Assembly: GCA_037783415.1 (NCBI GenBank)
Contig: JAZGTN010000022.1
Coordinates: 7,786,001 to 7,850,000 of the forward strand
Reading direction: 5' to 3'
Length of the DNA: 64,000 nt
Source: Leptasterias polaris
Taxonomy: Eukaryota; Echinodermata; Asteroidea; Forcipulatida; Asteriidae
The notes beneath the pieces are model-generated. The model was not told where the DNA came from. It did not search any database and saw nothing but the letters and a program-made list of their open reading frames with translations. Position 1 is the first letter of the stretch; every line of letters begins with the position of its first letter. Shown in pieces: positions 12,301 to 27,300 of the stretch. A program made the position numbers and the translations under genes.

Positions 12301-15300
12301 CTAAAAAATGTGTACATTGTTTATTTCATAATGGCACAGACTATAACAGAAGCAGCAGAGCCCAGGCAGCCTTTAACCTTGGATCTACTTGCAATGAGAC
12401 TCCCAAAGCTAGTGGAGTGTCTTCAATGCATGATTGAGGAGGATTTTGCTGTGATGTTGTCTAACGTCTTCGATGGACAAGTAAGAATTTGATTCAAGTG
12501 GCTTAGATTGTTTATGACCAGTCCTTCATTTTAAGAAATACACAGAGAGCTTTAAACTGCTCTTCTTAAATTATTTAGGAGAGCTCTTTGCTCTTAATAA
12601 TATAATAACAATAATAATAATAATACAGTATTTATATAGCGCCAAAATTCATGAAAAAAAACAAGTTCTACGGCGTTTAACACACATTAAGATTTCTTCT
12701 TAGAAGCAAACTTCACAAATTAGTCTCAAAAATGAAATTGAAAACACAATTCTATAATGTGACTGTTCACAAAAGTACCTCCTACGATTCAAATGCATGT
12801 CCTGCATTGCAGGATTAAATTGGCGGATTGTTATTTTGTTACGTGATAAAACAAATTAACACAACATTTGTGAATAAATTGTTTCCCAAATTCTTTGAAG
12901 CCCACTGTCAATTTTATGGAGTGCTATTTCTCACCCTCCTTGGACAAGGTTAAGAGGTGCAAAGGAGAGTGATTCTTAAAAATAAAGTTCTGCCTGACCA
13001 TACGATCAGTCAAAATATTGATTAATAGACCCCTTGTGTGTGACGTCAAAAGCTCAAACAGCCCCCTCACTCGGGTCATTGAAGACCTATCATTGTCCGA
13101 GGGTTGTGCATTGCGCATGTACACATGCCATTTTCCATTTTTAAACCTCAGAAATGGCGGCCAATGCAAGGTAGAGCTGCCTACTCTCACTGATTCTGCA
13201 GAAAGTTCCCTGAAAACAAACCAATCTTTCCATGTTCTGATGAACAGATTTGAAAACCTCCCTGATTATGGAAACTTGTTCCCTACTATGTTTAATGTAA
13301 TTCTAAATATCTCCCTGATTGTTGTACAAAATCTCCCTGATTGCAAGATGCAAATGTTGGCAACTCTGACAAGGGTTCTATTAAATGCAGTGACACATGA
13401 TACCAAAACGTTTAATTTTGAGAGATAACGGTACAGACACCCTTTGGACTTTGTATTTTTCGTTCCAGGTTGAGGCAGCTCAGGCACTGCGAGAAATCTA
13501 TCTGTGTAGTTTATCCGAGGATGTGCAGAGCCTTCTAGAGAGAGCATGGGAGGTCAAAGGTGACAGAGACAAAGTGAAGAGGGAGGAAGAGGCAGAGAGG
13601 AAGCCTGGAGGAAAGAGGATGAAGGGCAGCCTGGTCTCATCCTCTCTCTTTGGAGATGATACAGAAGATATGGAGGAAGACTCGGAGGGAGTGGAAGTCG
13701 ACATCTCTGTAGAAGGTGAGCAGAGTTTTGTTTAATTTATCAGACCCTTTTATTTCAAAATCCTTAAACAAAAAATATACCCATGTAGTTGGAGAAATAT
13801 CTGTGTTTAGTACTGCATTGCCAAGTAGCTATACTTTACATTTTTTTTTAGATTTTTAAGTTTTGGCGATTAGTTACTGTAACATGATTTTGTTTAAAAA
13901 AATGTGCAGCAAAATAAACCATGTTCAGAAGGGTTGGGTTTATTTTAAGTCTTATTGGACTTCAGAGGTTCAGAAAGTTAGTTACACTTTTACATTTTGA
14001 TGCCTGTGGAAAAGTTCCAAGAAGTATAAGGTCTTTTCACACTACGATAAATATCCGTGTTGGACACGTGTCCGACCCGTGTAAGTTTGACTGACCTTTG
14101 TACACTACATTTCAATCCAGCGTTGAGCTGCGTGGAGCGCTGGATTCATGTCAAAACCAACCCTGCTCGGGAGGTTGGTTGAGGGTTATTGACCCCTGTG
14201 GAGAACTACACTTAATGCAAAAAAGCTGATTTCGTGTTGGACAGTGTGAAAACTGAGCAGATTTGAACCATGTTGAAAGTTTGTGAACTCAACATGGACT
14301 GATCAGAGCTTGATAGTGTAAAAAGGCCTTCAGACTTACGGTCAAAAGGATTAAAGTTAGGCCATGTCCAAATTGGCGGCTACAGCTACGGCTGCAGCTG
14401 ATGTATAGGACACCCTTAGCAACACCCTTAGCAAAAGTCATAGCTGTAGCTGTAGCTGCTAATTTGGATATGGTCTTAGTGTTGAAGTTGGATGGAGATG
14501 TGTTTAAAGCAACATAATCTTCTTACTCAAGCTTCTTCATCGTTGATCAAATCAGTTTGGGTGAAATTAACCATAAATTATCATTTAAAATTTTAAATTT
14601 CACTTGTTTTTAAATTATATGAATTGACAATAAATGTTGTCATTATGATCTCAGATATTCCTCCTTTGACTCAAGAGGAGCTGGTTAACCTCATAGGCAT
14701 CACTGAGGAGCTCTCTGGAATGGACTCACTTATACACATGCTACATCAACAGGCATCCATGGATCCCAGCTCTCTTATGAAACATGGCCGCACCAAGGGC
14801 ATCAAAAGTAAGTTGCCAACCCCAACCTTTCTCTGCAATTTGCTTTTCAGGTCCATGTTTGTTCAAACCACAACTAATTACTCAGGGCTCAAATGTTTGT
14901 GGGAAATCCACAAGACCGCTTGTAGCTGAAAATTGTCACTGGAACAAAAATTATGGGATATCTGCTGACATTTTTGGTTAGTTTGTAGAATTGGCCATCT
15001 TGAAAACAAGCCTAACCGGGCCAACAACACAGTTACGGGATGGTCAGAACAGCTGTGCCACTGCGGTTCAACTAAACACACAAAAGCGCTTCACCATAAA
15101 CCAAAGCTCAATCATCTTTCTGGACGGTGTCCCCAAAACACGCCCTAGATCATAAGGACTTTACTTCTTTTTCCACAGGTGCACTGAAGCATTCTAAAGA
15201 GCCAACCAGCCGCGATGCACGCCATCGTGGAGAGTACGTCGGTAGGAAGGGGGTCATGCCTGATGCAATTCCCCCTCCGTTTGGAGTAACCCCTGGAATG

Positions 15301-18300
15301 ATGGCACCTGAGGGTAGTGCCCAGCGAAGACACACTATATTAGACAGCCCTGTGACTCGGGTAAACTGAATTGAACTCTCTTGTTTGTTTGCATATGTGT
15401 ATGACTATAAAGCACTGTGATTATTGCTCTCCAAACACTGCAGAATGTTTCAAACTTGAGGGTGCTTTAATATGGGAAAATGGCCGAGTGGTTAAGAGCA
15501 TAGAATTCAAGTTCTGGTGGTTATGTCATCGGAGTGTGGGTTCAAATCCCGGTCATGACACTTGTGTCCTTGAGCAAGATGCTTTACTATAATTGCTTCT
15601 CTTCACTCGAGGGTATAAATGGGTACCTGCTAGGGTAGAGGTTGATATTTTGTATGAAAAAGCTTCGGAGCGCCACGGCCAGCATTGTCACTACTCCGTT
15701 CGGACCTGCTGGCACTGGGAGCTACCCGACCGGGACTTTGCCTTGCTAAAGCTTTACCGACCGGCACTAAATTCGACCGAAAATGCTGAATATTAAATTA
15801 TTTTGTCGTCAGAAGCCAACAATAAATTCCAGTATTTACGACAAAATACATCGGGTTTCGTTTTAGTATCCATTCCTGACAATTTCTGACAAAATTTTAC
15901 TCACTGATAACTTCTCATTAAATGCGTGCGTCGCAATTTATTTTGTCTCTGTCTGGTTGTAATGTATCGTTGGTTATTATGACCAGCTTTGCACTCTGCA
16001 TACCATTGATCACTGCGTGCTGCCGGAGAGACCACGATAACCAATGGTCTATCTATCTTCAGGGCGCCCAGCTGATCTGCCAAGTCATAAATATGCATAA
16101 GGTGGCGTCGCGCGGTAACTTACGTCACTCACCCAATGAACATGCAACTTGTGAAGCTACATGCAACGTCACAGGAGCTTGCATATTCATTAGATGGGCA
16201 AGTCTCAAGCTACAGTACCGTGGGACGTCACCTCATACATATTTATGACTTAGCAGATCAGCCAGGCACCCTGACTTTCTCACAATCAACAGGCAGCGAA
16301 TCATAAATAAGATGGCGGCCCCCATGCACGACGAACTTCAATGTAATTTTTGTACACCGTTTTTTTTTGCCATTTTCAAAACATCACATCTGGACCGAAG
16401 TCATCATTTGGTGAACCCTGGCATGTATCATAATAATTCGCCAGATGTAGGGAATAAAATAAAGTAGGTTGGAGTAGTATGGGATGTTTATAAGTGGGAG
16501 AAATTTGCAATCAAAGTGGTACGATTTGATCGTACTTTTAAAACTTAAGGTTTTAGACATGATGTATAGACATGATAAATGGTGGGCTGTAATAATGGCG
16601 ACTGTCATGACTGTGATAAGACTGAGGATGGGCTACTGCTGGACCCCCCGCCATGAGGCGCGATACTACATTCCCGAGCAGAAAATTAGCCGGCACTATA
16701 TTTGGGCTAGTGACAACCCTGGCCACGGCAGCTCGGGCTGTATTCTCAACAGGGAGCTGAGAAAGATTAAAAAGGGAATGTTATTGGCCCAATGACCAGG
16801 GCACTAATGTAAAGCGAGTTGATTGGTTATTGTAAAATTCGCTATAAGAACCAGTTATTAGTATTATTATTACAAAACAAAAACAACTCAAATAATTTTC
16901 AGGATAAGTCTGCCATTCACATTTAGAAAAGCTTTTTGGTCGGTCTCAGGCCTTACACAAAAATTAAAACCATTGGAAAAGCTGCTTACATTACGGATGG
17001 AAGTCATTACGGGAAAGCTCCTTTAGATCGAGAAAGAAACTGAAAATACACATCCTTTTCGTCTGGCAACTCAAACCTGGTATCTGCATGTAATTCCTTT
17101 TCCAAACAGTTAATTGGATCATGCACAAACCAGTAGTGCTTCTGACTGTCCCAGGCAAATTAACTGCTCATCCATTAAGTTTAATGACCCAAGTAATTCA
17201 ATGTAAACCCACTCTGTGAAAAGGAGTTTTCGTGGCCAAACTCGGAAATTCTTCAATGGAGCTTTCCCGTAATGGTGGTGCCCTTCATTGTGTTTCCTGT
17301 CGTATACTTTAAAATCTCCTATTTGTCCTGAAGCAGAAGATAAAGTGGGAGTGGACGGCCATCTTGGAAGGGGTCATCTCAGATGTGAGTGCCAGCATCC
17401 CCATCTTGGTCAAGAATGTCTGCCAAGCTGCATTGCAGCAGGAAGAAATGCTATTCTCACAAACCCACACTGTCGACATGGTCCCTCTTTGTGGTAAGTT
17501 GCTGCAGTGCTTCCTCTGACTTTAGGACTATGTGAGATTATCAAAAGCCCTTATGCACAAGCGCCATCTTAAAAATATACCGCAATGCATCTTAGGAAAC
17601 AAGTATAGTTAAGAAACAAATCAAGCTGCCAAGATGGACTCCATGCTGTAGTTTACATGTAACTATTCCAGGGTTATTTAGTCATGTACCGCATTGCTTC
17701 GAATTCAGCCCACCAAGATGGTAGCCGGTATTGCTTGGTCACAAATTTGATTTTTGATTTATTTTTTCGAACTTTTAGGAATTTTTCAGAAAACGTCCTT
17801 TAGATCATTACAGATGTAAAATTGAAATTAAGGACTTTATAGCACTGAGCCAACAATTTCAAGGTCATGGTGTTTTTTTTAAACCAATACAAATGCACTA
17901 TAAATAGGGCAGATTTCAATAGCCCTGTCAATACATACATCGTGTAGTCCGAAAATGTGGCCGATTTAGTTTTTTGCATTTTCCTACAAAAAGGGATTGC
18001 ATGACATCAAAAACACCTCTCGTTTTTTTAAAGGTGTGGTCGGGCAAATAGGCCTGGAACACTGCTTGGGTTAATGTCCAAACTATGTGCAGTACTTGAA
18101 CCATGAACTTACTGAACATTTTAAATCAAGTACAGCATTCAAGTGTTTTGTATAACAATATTTAAATGTGTGTGTCATGATTTTGTATATTTATTCTAAA
18201 CTTGTTTTCTTGTCAGGTGATTTGGTGAATAGTGATTCAGGTTATCCAAGATTTGCATCAAATGTAAGTACACGTACACAAAGTAGGTCACCTCTTTTAG

Positions 18301-21300
18301 AATTTCGTGTTGTACTAGAGTTTTACACATGGATTGGATTTGTAGTTTTCAGTCCCTACCTGGGGGTGTGTTTTTTTCCTTCTTAAAATAATTCCTTTGA
18401 CATTTTATCATTTTTTTGGAAAATTCGCCATCTCAAAACCAAGTCTAACCGTTAATAATAATAATAATAATATCAAGCATTTATAAAGCGCCATCTATCT
18501 AGGTAGCCTATTCCGAGGCGCATATTATTACCCCTGGTCACTGGGCCATTTATTTCAATCCTTAAACCATCTCAGCTCCCTGGGGAGTATACAGCCTGTG
18601 CTGCAATATATGCGCTACTAGGCTAAATCAATCACAAGAACCATCTCTGCCCTCACAGGTACCCATTTTACCCCTGGGTGGAGAGAAGCAATTATAGTTA
18701 AGTGTCTTGCTCAGGGACACAAGTGTCACGACCGGGACTCGAACCCACACTCTGCTGAACAGAAACACCAGAACTTGAGTTCGGTGTTCTTATCCACTCG
18801 GCCACGACACCCCGTTGGTTGGAACAGCTCTGTCACTAAGAACACGCTCCAAACACAAGAAGCACTTCACCATTGATCGAGGCACAAACTTGTTTCTGGT
18901 CGGGGTTGCCAAAACAGGCCCCTGATAACATCATTTTCCCGAATCTTGAGTTTTTCCCCCACATCTGAAAACTTAACACTTCTTCAGCATCTCCATAATT
19001 TCCTTTTTTTCAGAGCTTGGTTGATCTGATGTCCTTCTTGGATGCTATTCTACCCCTGGCTGTCAAAGGATCAGAGGGAGTAATTAAACCTGCTAGAGCA
19101 GCCTTTGTAGAGGCTGCATCATTCAGCTTGAACCACTACTTCAAGAAAATATCATCAGTATGTAAATTGAATACAAATCATTTTGCTTAATACCAGAGAT
19201 TACAGCCAGCACTGATCAGAACTTCATGTTTTCTAAACCATCAATAAAATTACCTAGAATTAAAACTACTACATGTATTTCTCGTGTTTACCTTTTTGGT
19301 TATTTAGTGCACTGAGATATTGTCAAAATAGGGAGACCGCCAACATAGGGCTAGATAGCTCACTTGGTACAGCGCCAGCAGGTTAATCCGGAGGTCATCT
19401 CGCTGTAGTCAATTTTTCTTTGTTCAGTCTCAAAATTGAATACAAATTTACCCAGTCAGTTTTCCTTGTGGTTTAATACTTAATATTATTGTCTTTTACT
19501 TCAGATGCTGATGAGCCCAACCATTACCCCAGGTCATCAGCCCTATTCAAACATCACTGATAAATACAAGCTCTTGTCAATAGCATCATTTGCATCTAGC
19601 CATCTAGCTTACTATGAGAACGCCCTCAATGATGAGGAATCCAGGTAAATAAACAAATAAAGAAAAAGAAACTAAGTTGTTTCAAAAACAATTATGAAGA
19701 TTGAAAGAAATACAAGCATCTGAATTGCCCAAAATGCTAACGGGAGGGGCCCTTAAACAATCCTGTTGGTTATTACAACATGTGCGTGCATCTGCTGCAT
19801 GGCCAAAGTTTTTGCTGCTTCCGCCTCCAAAGCTTGCATACATAGGAGTGCAATTTGACTAAAAAAAACACCCACTTCATCAATCAAATCAATTTTTTAT
19901 GACAGAACTTTTGATTAGGGGGATACCTTGAGTCTTTGAATAACGTATGTAAAAGCCAAGTTCAGTTATAACACTCTTCTAACATAAATACTGATACAAA
20001 AACTAGCTCGGTGCAACTCTGGTAATCGTTGGAGGCAGTTTGTGTGAAGTGGGCGTGACTTAACAACACACCTACGAGCATGACGGGCATAGTCAAGATT
20101 TTAAATTATTCAAACAAAATACGTGATTTTGCCTTGCAATGTGTAGGAGCCAAGGTTCAAAGTATTGACCTAATTCACCTGGCGACATCATCACAATCTT
20201 GGTTGCACCATTTGTGGGAGTCAATGTCCTGTTTGTAGTTGTGCATTTTAGGCCACGCTACATTTACACCTTTACTGTAATAATGTATGTGCAATTGACC
20301 CTCCCAAATGGCAAACGAGGCAGACAGTTGCCTCATGTGGCATTGGTGCAATGGGTTAATAGACAGCTGTTCGCTTATGATTGTGGTTTCCATTCTGTTT
20401 TAAAAAAAAGTTTTGGATCGCTTTTGATTTGCAGGTATTTTCTAAACTCGGTCAAGACTCAGTACTCCGAGCTGACTACAACTCTTAAAGACCTCATTGT
20501 GACGTACCAAAACAACGTCGTCTCCACTGTCATCCTACAAGATGCTGAGAGCCATCACTGGAGGGATCAAAGAGCATTTTATGAGGTAAGAAAAATCTCC
20601 TGACGATGACCGGAGCAGGTTAGTTGAAACATTGAGACCAATAATGTCTCACTCCACGGCAGTGAAGATAAGGCCATGTCCGAATTGGTGGCTATGGCTA
20701 CGGCTATGGCTACGGCTACAGCTACAACCAAAATTAAGGAAAATGTGTTTACATGCAGAAAACTGTGCATGGTTTTTTAGCTATTTTCTCCTGACTCACA
20801 CAATGGATTAAGCCCAATTTTTCACAGGCTTGTTATTTCATGGATGATCACACAGAACATAACACTGTCTGCGACTATTTTGTTAGCTTTATCAATCCTG
20901 TAAACATGGTCCAGTGGCATACACTCCCTTTGACTTGAGGGAATTATTAACAACCGTCTTATCTTATAGTTGTGTAAATGTTAAGTGTCTATAAAGATCA
21001 CACTCGCTTCTTGAGAATTAAAAGAAGTAATCTTTTGCAGGATGAGAGATGCTCTTTCTCCATCCAGATGTGGCATCTTCACCTGGACGCCTTGAGGCGG
21101 GATCTGTTTACCCTCTGTCCTCCTTCTCAAGCTCAGGAGATCTTTGGTGAAGTGATGAATGAATCACTGTCTGTACTAGCACAGCGTTATAACAGAGCCA
21201 AGCCATCCTACAAGAGGACAAGTCAGTACAGGTGAGAACATCACACGGCAGGTGTCTGTAGTTGTCGCTGCTTGAGACAATCTTTTTAAAAGCATTTTTT

Positions 21301-24300
21301 TTTTTTACACAAGTTTGCCTCAAACAAGGCTAACAGCCACTCTTGGTAAGGGACAACCACAACAAAAATATTTAAGATGAAAATAACTCAGGTAGGAGTG
21401 AATGACAGTTTCATTAGGGGTGTGATTTTTCAGGACTTCTCCTGATTTCAGGGTTTTCTCAAAACTTCCTTTGAGCATTAACGTTTTCTTGAAAAAAGTA
21501 AAGCAGTCACCAAAGGGTATGAGAAATGGTCACAGTTGTGGCCAAACAATTTGTTTTGTTTGTGATGATACACAGAGTATGTAAACCTGTTAACATCTGG
21601 GTGGTACAGGGTCTAAAATAAGGGGGAACCCAGGGGGGGTGCAAGCCATTATCAGGAAAGCTCAACAGTCATTAACTCCCATCCCTGTTTTCATATACAA
21701 CTCGTATCTCACTTAGATCGATCAATTGTGACTTTCTGTTCACTGATTTTTTTTTTATTTTTTTTAACACAGAGCTGACATCACAGCCATCTTCCTTATC
21801 ACAATGGATCATATCTGGTACATCTGCCCCTCACCTGGCCCTCTTCTTGACCCACTCTCTGCCCGCCATCCCATCGCCCCCATCCACAACTCCTGCACCT
21901 GTCTCCTGTCCGCCCTCGCCGTGGTGGCCTCTCCTCTTGAGGACCTGTACCGCACCTTCAGGAAAGGCTTCAGCCAGCGGAGGTCAAGGTCTGGGATAGA
22001 GAGGACCATTTCAGAGCAGGAGGCAGTGGAGGGCTCGTCTGGGCTGTTGTCGCTAGCGATGACATCATCAAGGGAGTGGTTGAGATGGATCTATCCAGGG
22101 TTGTTCAGGGGATTACACAAAGGGTAAAGCCATTTCTGTTTTCTCAAGTAAAATGTTCACACTCCAAAAAAACCCCATTACATTCTTGACATCACATGCT
22201 GTATATTCCCCGGGGAGCTGAGATGGTTTAAGGAATGAAATAAATGGCCCTGTGACCGGGGTAATAATGTTGGAGCGCCATGAGCGTCACTGCAGCATGG
22301 ATTTGAGCACTATACAAGAAGCCACTATTATTATTATTATTATTATTTGAAGTATATTTACTTCAAGTTTTTTGTCTTCTGTACGTTTAAATAGAACATC
22401 ACTCTAAATATAGAACTTGAGAAACCACAGTTGTTATTATAAGTACTGTCATTATATTGTGTAAACCAAAGATCCATGCATACTTCAAACTTCTAACCTT
22501 TATCTCGCTGGCTGAAGTCAGAAATGTGAAAATACCATTTTGTGCAGCTTTGTTAAAAAAATATATATGTTTTTTTAAATGTTACAGAATCGATAATCTT
22601 CAAGATAAACAAGCTGTGTTTATCCAACTGAAGTTCTTATGCAGTCAGCCATGCCCAAAATACCATCAAATACTACAGGTAGGTTGGACCTATACACAGG
22701 CAGCACAGACTGCCACAACGTACCATACCTTCCAGGCTAGCATTGGGTGCATGGGTTTCTTCTGTTTGTACAGCTGACACTGGTACCACAGACTGCCACA
22801 AAGTACCATACCTAACAGACTAGCATTGAGTGCATGGGTTTCTTCTGTTTGTACAGCTGGTATGATATGGGAACTCTGTGGCTTGTGTACTGTGGACTCA
22901 GGAATTAGTGGCTTTGGGCTGTGGCCATGGCCGGATTGCGAAAAACTCCTATTCTTCAACGTTGTCTTTGCAGCCAACGGCAGCCGAGTCGCCTGACTCA
23001 GATGCAGCCTTACTCTCCATAGTCTTCTTTGTGTACTGTGGACTTGGTCTCCTGTGGAATTGGGTGGAAAGAGCCAGTTGGGCAGGAGTGGCATCGAAAG
23101 GGTTATTTGAACCCTCAGTCTGTATACCGGCATAACTTAAGTTCACTGCAGACTACGATTCAGTTGACACTTCCGAATTAGAAATTGAAAAAAAAATCAA
23201 TTTCAATCCATAATTATTGTCTGGATTACATTCTGGTTTGTATGTGTGACATAATGGCGAACATTTAGAGAAACATAAACTGCTGTTCCTTGTTAAACAC
23301 ACAGTTTGTTTGTTTTCTTTACCTCTAAAATCTCATTCCATTTTAGGCACTACTTATGAGAAACTGTGTGGTGCCAACACTCATGGTGACAAATACAGGT
23401 AAAGAGTAATCCAACTTTATGCATTCTTACAAAAATGATTTTAAGTTTACAGACTTCTCATTCAAGTCCCTCACTGCCTGTGATTGTTGCTTGCAGAAGT
23501 GAGCTACACACCTGCCAGCTGTTCCATTTTTTCAATGACTGTCCCAATTTCCAAGTTTAAAAATATGTACAAACTGGGACGACCCGATTTTCCAGGGAGG
23601 AATATAACATAATTGAACACAAAAAACAACAAAAACATCATTATGGGTCAGACACCATCTTAATTAGAAGGCGATGTAACATGAGGGCACTATTTCACAA
23701 GCCAGAGTTCTAAATGTGCTCAAATCCTGGACGCTGTCGGGGACCTGGGTAGCTCAACCCTGGGCCCCGCCATTCGACAATCCGCTTGAGCCCCTCGCTC
23801 TGATACATGTCCCTTTTTCAAGATTTCAAATGTTGGCACATATGGTAAGTTCTCAGAGACTTCTCCAAACTACTATGATCTAGATGCTGGCAAAATTTAT
23901 TCTTTGTTTTGAATAAATGTTGTGGTGAAATGATAAATACATGCTTGCTTCTTTACTATTTCATAGGTCCAACTCAATCACAGACTGCAACACTGAACTC
24001 AATGTCTGCTTGTGACGGTTGCAGCGGTGGGATATGTCCAGGGAAGCAGTGTCAAACTTCCCAAAGCCAGGACATTCCAGATGTTGTTCAACCTATCGTG
24101 GACCTCTTAGTTCTCTGTGGGGATCAGCCGAATGCCTTGACAACAGTTCTGACAGCAATGATTGAAAAGTATGTTGGGTTTTTTCTATTCTTTTGGGTTT
24201 ATTTTGTTTGAGCCAACTTGTCCAAATAGACAAGTTGTTCTTGTAAGAACAATGCAAAATAAATCGTCGTAATTTATTTATTTATTTATTTATTAACCAA

Positions 24301-27300
24301 ATCCAACAGCGATCAAGTCGCCAATAACAGGATGGTATAGAGTGAAGAGAAGACAATGAAGGAAGTTTCAGTTTTAGATGTGGGAGGAAAACCCCAGAGA
24401 ATTATTCCAGGGAAAACCCACGCGATCAGGCAGGGACTGAAAACCCAATCCACATAGTGCCCCAGGTGGGATTCGAACCGGGGTCCCATAGGTGGAAGGC
24501 GAGGCAAGATACCACTACACCAACCTGATAATATATAGTGATCTTATCCTAGACATATTCTCACATGATGTACAGTAAACAAACACGTTTTTGCTTACAA
24601 AAGGTTAAACACCCTCTTCACTCACAGAAATTTGCTCTCCCTTAGAATTGCATGGCCCGGTTTTCATTGAGAGATAACTTTTTTCCTGAGCAGATTCAAA
24701 AGTTATAAACATCAGGGATGTAAACGCCAAGCTGGCAACAGCCATTCTCTCTCATACAAACATTAGTTTAACATCTATGATTATGAATTGCACGTATCAT
24801 TAAGTTGTGAATCAGTAACTATATGACTTATTCTAGTCATTGTAAAATCAGCGGTTAGCATCAACGGATTCGAACCCACAACCTTAAGATTGCAAGACCT
24901 GCAGTATAACCACTGGACCAGGGTGACATGTTACTCTACTTTAGATGTTCAACATCTGCGTCCATTGTCTTGTAATGCCTCCTCAAGCCCCCTTCGTCTC
25001 ACTTCAGTTTGAAGTACCATTACAAATTAATTGCATCTTGACATTTTGATTTACAGAGAGGATAACTGGGAGTTGTTCAGTGAGGCCAGTTGTATACCAG
25101 ATAGAACCACATCAGTCTCTCTATGGTTGGGCAGTGTCTACAAACTCATCTCGTCTTATATTGACAGGTAAAACAGAAACAAGTTTTTGATATATTTTTT
25201 ATGAGAAATTGCCTAACATCACAAGGCTACTTCAAGGTGAGGGCTACACTTAACTGATTTGAGCTGTCAACGTAAGTCATCTGTCACCAGAAGCATATTG
25301 CCACCTACTCCAGGGGCTGAAACAAGGTTACCCGCTACACAGTCCATATTGTTGTAGGCATAGTTATCATCCACTAGGTCCCTGCATTGTGTGGGGAAAG
25401 ATAATTTGTTGAGCTGCCCACTAACCCTGTTTGTAAGTGTGACATGATTCCACTGTACACAATGCCCACAAACTGTCTCCAATGATTGCCAAAAGGCAAT
25501 TGGAAATGCAGCTAGTTTTTCTGTGAAGATTTATCTGCGAAGTTTTTGTTTTTGTTTGTTAACTTTCTTTTTCAAATTAACACATAAATGTGTACCAGCG
25601 TTGGACCCAGTAGTGGCCAAAACCTTGTAGGTGCAGCAGATTTGAGCATGTATGAATTAATGACTGAAACACAGGGCCCAATTACAAAGCTGCTTAAACA
25701 AACAATTTTGCTTTTAAATTTATCAGAGGAGCATAAAGTAATAAGAAGCCAGTCACAAATGGTAGCTATGACATAGTGTTATGACTGGTAGTGTTTTGAC
25801 TGGTAACTTTGTAAGCAAAATGGTGTGTTTAGCTTAGTTTTGCGCCAACATCTTGGTAATGTGCAAACTTGATGTGACCCAACGTATACATGAAATAACA
25901 AACCTGTGAGAGTTTAAGCTCAGTTGGTCACAAAGACACAAGAATGTGAAAAACCTCATATGTTTTCAATGATTACAAATATTAGTTTTTGGACTCGCGA
26001 GATCAAAACTAATTGTTCAACTCATTTCTCAAACTGTATCATTTCAAGCAAAAATATTTCAAGGGAAGTTTTTCCACCGGGACCATCTTTATACCATGTA
26101 TGTTATGTGCAAATCTGTAAACAATTCTATTTTCAATCTTACCAGTGTTATGCAAACCCTTCAAGCAGCTTCGGAAGATACTGTTTTTTTCTCACAAGAG
26201 CCATGTCTAGAAAAACTCCTTTCAACTGACACCGTTACACACTGTTGCTCAATTCTGTTTTCCTGCAAAAAAGAAAGAAATTATCACATGAGTTGCTGGG
26301 GCTTAATTTTATCACTTGTAAGTTTTTTTAATGTTATGTGATTAATTTGTTATTGTAGAGCAATCAAACCGGCCATGTCCATCCTGTTGAAGGAAGTCAT
26401 TGACCCCAAGAATCAGTGTGGCTTCATAGACTCCTTGAAGGAACTCCCATGTGGCTGTAGACTGAAACAGAAGGCCAAGATACTCAAGGAAACGGGTGAG
26501 ATGACCATGGATTTCCCAAGAAGCCCCTTGCAAGTTAGATTTGAATTATGTCTGGTACATTGCCTTTTGGGGTCACAAGTGAATGCAAAATTTGAATTCC
26601 TCGGGACTAAATCCAGTGTTACTATGTCACGTGGTTTGGGGCAAGCTTTTCCTTAGTAACATAAGGGACGGAAAACACCCATACACAATTTTCAAAGGAT
26701 ACCAGTCTTTTCTAATCTGGAGGTTGCTATGCAAAAGCTTGACCCAAACCATGTGACATTGCAACAGTATTTTTAGTCTGAGGAATTCAAATAGAGCATT
26801 TAACCCTTACGAGTCCGCCCTGGGTTAAACTCGATCGGCGCCGATCGACTTTTTGTGTCAGTAATATTTTGTGTTTGCCGCCCTCTATTTTATTTGTGTT
26901 TGCTACCACTGTGTAGCTGATTAGTCTGTCTTTCCAATGGTCTAGTTTGTTTCCCCATCGAACGTAACGTGTTAGAAGAAGGACACCAGACCGCATCACA
27001 GACTGCACTGTTTCACGAATTTTGCGAACGTTCCGCGTGCATGTAAAATCTTACACGCTTTCGTACTGCGGTTGTCACTCGGAAGTCGCTTTCTTGCCCT
27101 TTCCAGTAAACAAAATGCCTGTTGAAAAGAGTCAACCAAATGTTGGTGACAATGATCACTCCAGGAAGAGATTTGTCGACGAAGAAGTGCTCAATTTACT
27201 TGATTACGACAATGAAAGTGACGATAAAGGTGATCTTGATAGCAGCGAAGAGGAGCTTCTGAACGTGGGCATCGATCCAGATCTTGACTGGTGGTACGTA

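Noticed and set aside
22690..23133. 147-codon minus-strand frame
   Set aside because: It runs antisense across a two-copy tandem duplication in an intron and repeats part of its own peptide.
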